This document shows, one piece after another, positions 7,683-15,057 of a stretch of 32,515 bases of DNA (its first letter is position 1; each line of letters opens with the position of its first letter). Below the pieces are notes generated by a model. That model had not been told where the DNA came from and ran no database searches. It was given only the letters and a program-made list of their open reading frames with translations. This DNA comes from JAKORR01 sp964608495. Lineage in GTDB: Bacteria > Armatimonadota > Zipacnadia > Zipacnadales > FEN-943. The position numbers were made by a program, and so were the translations under genes. Location: NCBI GenBank assembly GCA_964608495.1, contig CAZSOQ010000029.1, positions 1 to 32,515 of the forward strand. Reading direction: 5' to 3'.

Positions 7683-9116
7683 TCAGACCGTGGACGCCCG
7701 CGACGCCCCCATGCCCCAGGGCCTGCCGGCTGAGGGCACCATCGGCCTGGGCGGCTCCTCGCCGGGATTCAGCGCCTGCAGGAGCTCGACCGACGCGTCC
7801 TCGATGGCCTGGCCGGCCTCGGGCACGAGCTTGCTGCTCATCGCCAGGCGCGGCTCGTAGCCCCCGCCGTGCGGGCCCATGGCCTCGGGCGTGGGCACAT
7901 AGCCGATGCAGCCGTTCGCCAGCTCCACGACCCAGGTGTAGGGGAAGCTCGACCGCGCCTTGATGTCCAGCCCGAACTGACAGAAGTACTCGGCGGGATT
8001 GGACACATAGGCTGCCGGGCCGACCTGTATCGCCTGTATCTCGGCCGTGACCTCGGGCTCCCACTTGTTCTGCTCGTGCAACAGGACCTCGTCCCGCGCG
8101 AACCACCACTCGTGGTCGTGCGGCGCCTCGGACCTCACGAGGGCCAGCGCCCGCTGGAACCGCTCCTCGCTCACCTCGCGGGTCTTCAGGGTGACCCAGG
8201 TCTGGCGGGCGTCCAGGGGCGGAAGCTGGGCGGGCTCGGCGTCCGCGATGACCTTCAGCGCCTCGGCGCCCACCTTCTGCCCCACGCGCCGGGCCCATTT
8301 CTCGCCGAACTCACTCTCACGCAGGGACAGATTGTCCACCTGCGTGACGTCGCCGCAGGCGCCGTTGAGGAACACCACCAGCGCCCCGGGATCCAGCGCG
8401 TTGGTGATGGTCGTGCGCATGAAGTAGGGCCAATCGGCCGAGATTCCCCCGGAGAACACGGTGCCGTGGCAGGTGAAGTTGACCACTGCGCCCAGGAACC
8501 GGCCCTCCGGCGTCCAGGCGCTCAGCACTCCCACCTCGGGGTCGGTCGGCCCGGCCGGCTCCAGGGCATCGGGGTTCCCCTTCCCGGGATGGGTCATCTG
8601 CGTGCCGTCGCGCATCCTGAATCGCCGGTTGAAGGCGACCGTATCCTCCACGCCCCGTCCGACCGCCAGCAGCGCCTCCTGCTTGCACTGGTCGGCGAGG
8701 ATCACGGCCGTGGCGATCTGGGCGCTCAGCTCCCGGAGGTACTCGGGATCGGGCGCCGTGGCGTGATTCTGGGCCAGCTCCTCGCAGAACTCGGGGTCAA
8801 AGGCTCCCGAGAAGTCGCCCGGGAAGGCCCCGACGCAGGGCCCGCCGTTGTGGGTATGAGAGGCGCCGACCATCACGTGCGAGCCCGAGATGCCGGTCCG
8901 CTCCTCGATCATGCCCCGCGCGGCCTGCGCCACTGAGCGCTTCACCGACAGGTTGTCCAGGCCCACCAGCGCCACGCGCTCGTCCCCATCGGCGATCACC
9001 ACAGCCGTTGCGAGGAGCGGGTCGTGGAAGCTGCGGCTGTAGGCCTTGCTGAAGCCTCCCGGCACTTCCCGCCCCACGGGCGGCGTCACGTCCGCGGCTG
9101 CGAAACCGACCTGCAT
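7683..9116 (-). CDS. Neutral/alkaline ceramidase-like zinc amidohydrolase
   Basis: This 477-residue protein matches the N-terminal catalytic domain of neutral/alkaline non-lysosomal ceramidases, which are zinc amidases. Motifs that line up with the zinc ligands of the Pseudomonas enzyme are GASHTHNGG (His87 and/or His89), FTCHGTV (His217), NPAEYF (Glu376) and GYVPTPEA (Tyr406). The active-site serine segment GDVSP reads GDVTQ here, with Thr258. It lacks the C-terminal domain of true ceramidases and has no signal peptide, so a sphingolipid substrate is doubtful; a small amide or ester in the cytoplasm is more likely. The ATG at 9116 has a full AAGGAGGG (9125-9132) at eight bases; the open frame beyond it is non-coding in character. 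It is convergent with the GH2 gene and divergent from the GH106-like gene. Confidence 0.88.
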   Translation of the reverse strand: MQVGFAAADVTPPVGREVPGGFSKAYSRSFHDPLLATAVVIADGDERVALVGLDNLSVKRSVAQAARGMIEERTGISGSHVMVGASHTHNGGPCVGAFPGDFSGAFDPEFCEELAQNHATAPDPEYLRELSAQIATAVILADQCKQEALLAVGRGVEDTVAFNRRFRMRDGTQMTHPGKGNPDALEPAGPTDPEVGVLSAWTPEGRFLGAVVNFTCHGTVFSGGISADWPYFMRTTITNALDPGALVVFLNGACGDVTQVDNLSLRESEFGEKWARRVGQKVGAEALKVIADAEPAQLPPLDARQTWVTLKTREVSEERFQRALALVRSEAPHDHEWWFARDEVLLHEQNKWEPEVTAEIQAIQVGPAAYVSNPAEYFCQFGLDIKARSSFPYTWVVELANGCIGYVPTPEAMGPHGGGYEPRLAMSSKLVPEAGQAIEDASVELLQALNPGEEPPRPMVPSAGRPWGMGASRASTV

Positions 9117-9341
9117 GGTGGAATCCCTCCTTGGCACGGCCCGGGCACGGATCCGGTGCGGCGTCCCCGGCTGACCTGGTGCGACCGCGCCCGGGGTATT
9201 ACACACGCGCGAAGGCCGAATCCTCCTCGTCCCAGGGCTGGAGATCGCGATCCCCGCGGGCGTCCGCGCGCGCGCCGGCGGAGGACTTCCCGTGCGCCGG
9301 CCGAAAGCAGATCGGCCCGAAGGCCCGGGAGGCTGGTCCGC

Positions 9342-12300
9342 TTGAGCCCGAAGACCATACTTGCCACTTGCTTTCTCGCGACACTGCCCTTCGCCGCGCA
9401 GGCGTCCGCCCAGCCGACCGCGGGCGTGTCCCTGGCGCCCGCGCCCCTGGACTGGGGCCCCGTGCCGATCTGGTGGTGGAGCGGCGACCCGCTGGACCTC
9501 GACCGCCTCGTCTGGCAGCTGGACCGCATGAAGCAGGGGGGCCTGCGGAACGCCGTCCTGCTCAACCTGGCGCCCTCCGGTCCTGGCGTCGGCTCGGACG
9601 CGGACGACCCGCCCTTCTTCTCCGAGCGCTGGTGGGGCGTGCTCGAGGCCGTCCTCGCGGAGGCCCGCAAGCGCGACCTGCACGTGTGGCTCTATGACCA
9701 GCTCGGCTTCGCGAACGCGGGCCTGCAGCAGAAGGTCGTGCAGCGCGACCCGACAGCCTACGCCGGGTGGACGCTGGGCGCCGTCGAGAGCGACACGAGC
9801 GGCGGCCCGGTTCACCTGGCGCTGCCGCAGGGCGCGACCCCGGTCTTCGCGGCGGCCTACCCCGTGCGCGAAGGCGTCCTGGCCTGCCGCCAGGCGGTCG
9901 CCCTGCCCGTGGGGGTCACCGACCGAGGGCTGGACTGGCAGGCGCCCCCGGGCCGCTGGAAGGTCATGCTGTTCCACGCCCGTCGCGGCGGCTTCGACTA
10001 CCTGAGCAAGGCCGCCTGCACCCGGCTCCTCGACGACGTGCACGGCGAGTACGAGCGGCGCGTCGGCCGGTACCTGGGGAACGTCGTGCCCGGCACCTTC
10101 CAGGACGAGTTGCCGCCTCACTCAAACTGGACGGGCGATTTCCCCGAGCGCTTTCGCGAGAGGCACGGCTACAACCTCAGGGCCTTCCTGGCCGCGCTTT
10201 TCCACAACATCGGGCCGCAGACAGCCAAGGTGCGCTGCGACTACTTCGACACCGCCGCCGAACTGGCGGAGCAGGCCTTCTACCGCCCGCTCAAGGCCTG
10301 GCACGACAAGTTCGGCATGATCTGCGGCATGGACCAGTGCTGCCGCGACGGCGACCCGATCAACGGCCAGGCCTGCTACCTGGACTATTTCCGTACCCAG
10401 CGCTGGTTCGCCGCCCCCGGGAACGACCAGAACGGGAACAGCAAGGTCAACAGCTCCCTGGCCCACCTGTACGACCGTCCCCGCGTGTGGCAGGAAGGCT
10501 ACTACAACAGCGGCTGGGGGCAGACGCTGGAGGACCTGCTGGCGCTGATCAACGGCTCCTACGTCGAGGGAGGCACGCTGTACAACCCCCACGCCTGGTA
10601 CTACAGCACCCGGGGAAGCTGGTGGGAGTGGGCGCCCCCCTGCACGTCGTTCCGCCAGCCCTACTGGGAGCACTATCCCGTCCTCGCCGGCTACGTGAGC
10701 CGCCTGAGCTACCTGCTCTCCCAGGGCGAGCACGTCTGCGACGTGGCGGTGCTCTATCCGAGCCGCACGGTCCAGGCGGAGACGAGCCTGCGCGACGGCC
10801 CCTCGGACGAGGCCCGCGGCACGGACAGGGCCTTCTGGGAAGTCGTCCGAGGAGTGCGGGCGGCGGGCTATGACCTCGACGTAGTGGACGAGGAGTCGCT
10901 GCAGCGGTCGGGCGGTCTGGACATCGCCGGAGAGAGCTACCGATGCCTGATCCTGCCGCGCGCCAGGACCATCGGCCGGGGGACGGCCGAGGTCATCGCG
11001 AAGCTGCCGCCCGATCGCGTCGTCGTGGCCTATCAGGGATGCCCTGTGGCGACCACCGAGCGGGGCCTTGAGCCCGGGCCGCTGACGCCGACCGCCCAGC
11101 CGGCCGACACCATGGCCGACCTCCTGGCCCTGCTGGGCCGCCTGTCGGCGCCCGACGTGCAGCCGGCCATGGCCTACTTGCACCGGCGCGCGCGGGCCGC
11201 CGACCTGGCGCGCCTGGGGCCCGAGTCCGACGCGCAAGCGGCGCCGCGGCCAGGCCCCGTGGACGTCTACTTCCTGCCTCACGTCACGCCGGGTCAGACC
11301 GTGACCTTCCGCGCGCGAGGCGTGCCGGAGCTGTGGGACCTTTACGCCGGCGCCGTGGTGCGCCAGCTTGCCTGGCGTCCGGTCTCGCAGACCGGGCAGG
11401 AGTTGACCGAGGTCCGCCTCGAGTGGGAGGGCGGCCCAGGCACCGTCGTGGTCTTCAGGCCGGGTGAGAGCGGCACCGCCGTGCTGTCACGCACGAATCT
11501 GCGGCTCACGACCCAGGTGGCCGTGCGTGGCGACAGCGTCGGGGTGCGCGGCTGGGCCGAGGGTGGCGGCAAGGCTTACGCCGCCGCCGAGGTGGCGGGT
11601 GTCTCCTACTACGCCCAGGCGGACGTGGCCTGCCCTGAGCCACTCGCGCTGGAGGGCGAGTGGGAGTGCCGCCTCTACCCCACCATGGACAATCGCTGGG
11701 GGGACTTCGACCTGCCGGGGCGGCCGGGGCTCTTGCCGGTGGACTGCCGGCGCTTCCGCTACCGGCAAGAGGGCGCGGACGAGGACGGCCTGGCGCTGGG
11801 GTGGCACCGGCCCGACTTCGCTGACAGCTCCTGGGAGCAGGTCACCTACAGCGTGGGCCCGCGGTGCCTGGTGACCGGGCCACTGCCGCCCACGACGGAC
11901 GAGCAGCGCCCGTCCGGGCCATGGACGCCCTACTCGTTCTCGACGCGCTTCGGCATCGAGGACGACCCGGTCTTCGCCAGCGTGCTCGGGCCGAAGGGCC
12001 ACGTGTCGCCTGAGTTTCTTGACCTGGGCGAGGCCGAGCCGGGGACGGTGCGCTACGTGCGGACCTGGCTCGTCAGCCCCACCGATCAGGACGTTCAGCT
12101 CAACGTGGGCGCCCAATCGCCGAAGACCGTGTGGCTGAACGGCGAGGAGATGGACACGCCGCAGGGGGCCACCTCGAGCCTCGCCCTGCCCGTGTCCCTG
12201 CGCAAGGGCCCCAACGAATTCCTCCTGCGCCTCGAGCACGCGCAGGACCAGGCGCTCCGAGCCTACTTCTACTGCACTAAGCGGACCGGCCGCGCGCCCC

Positions 12301-13967
12301 AGGCCGAGTGGATCTGGCACGGTGACCTGGGCACGCGCGTGGGCCAGTGCTCCTTCCGCAAGACGTTCAGCCTCGACTCCGTGCCCGCCAAGGCGACCGT
12401 GTGGATCACGGCCGACAACGGGTACGAGCTGATCGTGAACGGAGCGCGGCTGGGGTCGGAGGAGGGTGCCGGCACCGAGGTATGGCAAGGCGCGGAGCGG
12501 TATGACGTGCGCCGCGTGCTGCGCCCCGGCGAGAACGTCATCGCCGTGCGGGCGACGAACCTGGGCGGCCCGGCCGGTCTGCTGGTAGTCGTCCGGATGG
12601 ACGACCAGGACGTCGTGACGGACGGCTCGTGGCTCACGTCGCTCACCGCGGGCAAGGGATGGGAACTGCCCGACGCCGAAGGCGCTGGCTGGGAGCCTGC
12701 CCTGGTGGTGGGGCCGCTGGGCTGCGAGCCCTGGGGCTCGATCGCCGAGATGCCCGGGGGCCCTCGCCGTGGACCCACGCTGCCCGACGCCTTCTGGCTC
12801 GAGCGCGAGCCGCGCCCCGACGACTTCGTGGTCGTCGGCTACGACATCGCCCCCGGCAGCGGCAAGCGCGTGGGCTGGTACCGCCTGGTGATGCCCCCCG
12901 GCGCCACCGAGATGCGCCTCCACCTTCGCGGTCGGGCCACGGCCCACGTGGACGGGCGTGAGCTGCCCGTGCGCGGCGGCCCCGTGGCACTTCCCGGCGG
13001 CAGGGGCCGTGGGCCGCGCGTGGCCGTCCTCCGCATCGAGCAGGAGCCGGGCGAGCTTGCCGGCGCTCCCTTCCGCCGTCCCGTCACCTTCACGTGCGCG
13101 GAGGGCAGGATCCCGGTGGGGTCCTGGCACGAGCTGGGCCTGCAGAACTACTCCGGCGGCCTGATCTACCGCCGTAGGATCGCCCTGCCGACCGTCTTCG
13201 CCGGCAACCGCGTCCTCCTCGATCTCGGCTACGTCCGAGGCACGGCGGAGGTCACGGTCAACGGCCGGCGCGTCGGCCTTCGCATCGCCTCTCCCTACCG
13301 CTTCGACCTCACCGACGCCCTGCGCGACGGGGACAACGACCTGCAGGTCAAGGTGCTGGGCACCCTCGGACCGCACTACAGGATCGCCAACCCCACGCCC
13401 TACGTGTTCCCGGGCCAGGAGGTCACGGGCATCCTGGGCCCCGTGCGCCTGGTGGCACAGGTGCCCGTCGAGCTGCGCCTGCGGCCTCACTCCGGCCCGG
13501 AGCCGGGCTCCGCCCGGCGGCTGGTCAACTGGGCGCTGCCCGAGCACGGCGCGCGGGCCCGCACGTCCTCGGAACTCCTGCCCGGCTTCCCGGCCGCCAG
13601 TGTCCTCACCGATGACACCTCCGGGCGGAACTGGGAGCACCGGGGAGGATGGAACGACGCGACCCCCGGGGTCTTCCCGGACTGGCTCGAGGTGGACCTC
13701 GGGCGCCCGCGCGAGGTGCTGCGCATCGTGGTGGCCACACACCCGCAGGCCCACCGCTTCGGGATCCGGGAGTTCGATATCGCCTGCCGCGAGGGCGACG
13801 GCTGGCGCACGCTCGTCACGGAGCACAGCAACTACCGCGCGGTGAACGAGTACGAGGTGGGCCCGCTGCGGACGGACGCAGTACGCGTCACGGTGCACGC
13901 CTCGCACGACGCCGGCCCCTCGGCCTACTCGCGGGTCGTGGCGGTGAGAGTGCTCGGGCCTGAGTAG
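9342..13967 (+). CDS. Giant GH106-like alpha-L-rhamnosidase with ancillary beta domains, exported
   Basis: This 1541-residue protein begins with a signal peptide (1-24, cleavage after ASA). The catalytic region (about 30-480) shows the GH106 pattern: PIWWWSGD, QLDRMKQGGLRNAVLLNL, DLHVWLYDQLGFANAG, FQDELPP with Glu256, and WQEGYYNSGWG with Glu385. The 129-residue spacing of these Glu residues resembles that of the catalytic pair in Bacteroides GH106. Then come beta-sandwich domains (LEGEWECRLYP near 769; a rhamnosidase-N-like module with AEWIWHGDLG near 987; a third module with SWHELGLQNYSGG near 1260) and a C-terminal F5/8-type discoidin domain (about 1410-1541). Typical GH106 enzymes are roughly 1100 residues. 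The start is TTG 9342, with GGGAGG (9327-9332) nine bases upstream; no ATG fits between the upstream region and the signal peptide. Family placement is firm, exact sugar specificity is not. Confidence 0.88.
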   Translation: MSPKTILATCFLATLPFAAQASAQPTAGVSLAPAPLDWGPVPIWWWSGDPLDLDRLVWQLDRMKQGGLRNAVLLNLAPSGPGVGSDADDPPFFSERWWGVLEAVLAEARKRDLHVWLYDQLGFANAGLQQKVVQRDPTAYAGWTLGAVESDTSGGPVHLALPQGATPVFAAAYPVREGVLACRQAVALPVGVTDRGLDWQAPPGRWKVMLFHARRGGFDYLSKAACTRLLDDVHGEYERRVGRYLGNVVPGTFQDELPPHSNWTGDFPERFRERHGYNLRAFLAALFHNIGPQTAKVRCDYFDTAAELAEQAFYRPLKAWHDKFGMICGMDQCCRDGDPINGQACYLDYFRTQRWFAAPGNDQNGNSKVNSSLAHLYDRPRVWQEGYYNSGWGQTLEDLLALINGSYVEGGTLYNPHAWYYSTRGSWWEWAPPCTSFRQPYWEHYPVLAGYVSRLSYLLSQGEHVCDVAVLYPSRTVQAETSLRDGPSDEARGTDRAFWEVVRGVRAAGYDLDVVDEESLQRSGGLDIAGESYRCLILPRARTIGRGTAEVIAKLPPDRVVVAYQGCPVATTERGLEPGPLTPTAQPADTMADLLALLGRLSAPDVQPAMAYLHRRARAADLARLGPESDAQAAPRPGPVDVYFLPHVTPGQTVTFRARGVPELWDLYAGAVVRQLAWRPVSQTGQELTEVRLEWEGGPGTVVVFRPGESGTAVLSRTNLRLTTQVAVRGDSVGVRGWAEGGGKAYAAAEVAGVSYYAQADVACPEPLALEGEWECRLYPTMDNRWGDFDLPGRPGLLPVDCRRFRYRQEGADEDGLALGWHRPDFADSSWEQVTYSVGPRCLVTGPLPPTTDEQRPSGPWTPYSFSTRFGIEDDPVFASVLGPKGHVSPEFLDLGEAEPGTVRYVRTWLVSPTDQDVQLNVGAQSPKTVWLNGEEMDTPQGATSSLALPVSLRKGPNEFLLRLEHAQDQALRAYFYCTKRTGRAPQAEWIWHGDLGTRVGQCSFRKTFSLDSVPAKATVWITADNGYELIVNGARLGSEEGAGTEVWQGAERYDVRRVLRPGENVIAVRATNLGGPAGLLVVVRMDDQDVVTDGSWLTSLTAGKGWELPDAEGAGWEPALVVGPLGCEPWGSIAEMPGGPRRGPTLPDAFWLEREPRPDDFVVVGYDIAPGSGKRVGWYRLVMPPGATEMRLHLRGRATAHVDGRELPVRGGPVALPGGRGRGPRVAVLRIEQEPGELAGAPFRRPVTFTCAEGRIPVGSWHELGLQNYSGGLIYRRRIALPTVFAGNRVLLDLGYVRGTAEVTVNGRRVGLRIASPYRFDLTDALRDGDNDLQVKVLGTLGPHYRIANPTPYVFPGQEVTGILGPVRLVAQVPVELRLRPHSGPEPGSARRLVNWALPEHGARARTSSELLPGFPAASVLTDDTSGRNWEHRGGWNDATPGVFPDWLEVDLGRPREVLRIVVATHPQAHRFGIREFDIACREGDGWRTLVTEHSNYRAVNEYEVGPLRTDAVRVTVHASHDAGPSAYSRVVAVRVLGPE

Positions 13968-14059
13968 ACCGGAGGCCCTCGGGCGAGGACGCGCGCGACG
14001 CGCAGTGTCGGTGCGGATCGGAGCGGCGCGGCCTGCCCCAGGCCCCAGGAGGGAGCGCC

Positions 14060-14830
14060 ATGAGACACCCGCACAAGTGGGAAGAGATGCTGCCCGAGGA
14101 GTTCTTCGCCGAGATGGAGCGCGCCCCGGTAGTCTACTGGTCCTGCGGCGCGATGGAGGAGCACGGGCTGCACATGGCCCTCGGGAACGACTGGATCCAG
14201 ATGTACGAGGTGTGCCTGCGCGCGGCGGACATCACGGGCGGCATCGTCTTCCCGCCCGTGCCCTTCGCCCCGGCGGCCATCCCGGGTCTCTCCAGGGAAG
14301 AGCTGCGCTCGGGCGAACACGAGCTGTACCCGCCGAGCCTGTGGGTCAGCCGCGAGCTGTGCGAGCGACTGTACACGGAGCTGCTGGAGTCCCTGGCGGA
14401 CCTGGGCTTCAGGGCCTGCGTCGCCCTGGGAGGCCACTACCCCGCCGATCTTGTCCTGCGCGACGTCGAGGGCAAGCTGGGCGGCCGTGTGGGCGACATG
14501 TTCTTCCACGGCGGCGGCACGGTCGAGCTGCTCGCGGAGGAGATCGCGGCGCTCGCGGCCGAGGACCCGGCCGTCAACGGCCACGGCGGCATGTGGGAGT
14601 CGGCCCTGGTGATGGCGGTGAGGCCGGACTGGGCGGACCTGTCCAGGGCCGAGAGGGTCGTGGATGCGCCCTTCGCCTCGCAGCTCCAGAAGATGAGCCC
14701 GCAGGGCCTGGCGCGCATCCGGGATGCCTCGGTTGAGCTGGGCGAGCGGCTCCTGGACGCCGGCGCACGCAAGGCCGCGGCGCACGCCCGCGAGCTCCTG
14801 GCGAAGGCGGAGGGGAGGTCGGGCCAGTGA
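14060..14830 (+). CDS. Creatininase-family metal-dependent amidohydrolase
   Basis: This 256-residue protein is the size of creatininase-family members, which are binuclear-metal cyclic amidases that also include MftE-type peptidases and riboflavin-pathway hydrolases. The metal-binding start motif appears as GAMEEHGLHMALGND (Glu33 or Glu34, His35, Asp44). GGHYPADL stands where the family has NGHGGN, and HGGMWESA holds the later conserved Glu. There is no signal peptide, so it is cytoplasmic. ATG 14060 has AGGAGGG (14047-14053) six bases upstream. It lies 92 bases after the GH106-like gene and is followed by a strong hairpin, so it may end that transcript. True creatinine hydrolysis is unlikely in this context; the substrate is unknown. 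Confidence 0.88.
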   Translation: MRHPHKWEEMLPEEFFAEMERAPVVYWSCGAMEEHGLHMALGNDWIQMYEVCLRAADITGGIVFPPVPFAPAAIPGLSREELRSGEHELYPPSLWVSRELCERLYTELLESLADLGFRACVALGGHYPADLVLRDVEGKLGGRVGDMFFHGGGTVELLAEEIAALAAEDPAVNGHGGMWESALVMAVRPDWADLSRAERVVDAPFASQLQKMSPQGLARIRDASVELGERLLDAGARKAAAHARELLAKAEGRSGQ

Positions 14831-14850
14831 TCGCCGGCGCTGGGCCCGGC

Positions 14851-14881
14851 GGCGGCGCGGCTCGCACGAGCCGGTGCCGCC
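14851..14881 (+). terminator. Long GC-rich hairpin after the creatininase gene (terminator or attenuator)
   Basis: GGCGGCGCGGCTCG (14851-14864) pairs with the segment 14867-14881 around CA: seven perfect pairs, one bulged G on the right arm, then seven more with one G-T pair. In practice the innermost pair would open to give a four-base loop. It begins 20 bases after the creatininase stop and 176 bases before glycyl-radical enzyme 1. There is no T-run, so it is not a classic intrinsic terminator; it could mark a 3' end, slow polymerase, or stabilise the upstream mRNA. Confidence 0.45.
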
Positions 14882-15057
14882 CAGGCCTGCAGTCGGGGGT
14901 CCGCCGGTGAGCGGCTCTCCCCAGCCCCTGCGGCCAGAGGCGCGGCCTACGCGGAAGTGGTAACCTGTCGCCGGGGCGCCCCGAGCGCGGGGCACGCCCG
15001 CGGCTCCGGGAGCAAGCCGCTCTCAGACCAACGAGGGCGAAGAGGCGTACGCCGACC

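Noticed and set aside
9171..9202. CTGACC and TATTAC as a promoter for the GH106-like gene
   Set aside because: The spacing is 20 bases and both hexamers match poorly.
11487..13907. 806-codon open frame antisense to the GH106-like gene
   Set aside because: Long antisense frames are expected at this GC content; its translation has no signature, is rich in Arg/Gly/Ala/Val/His and mirrors the real gene's third codon positions.
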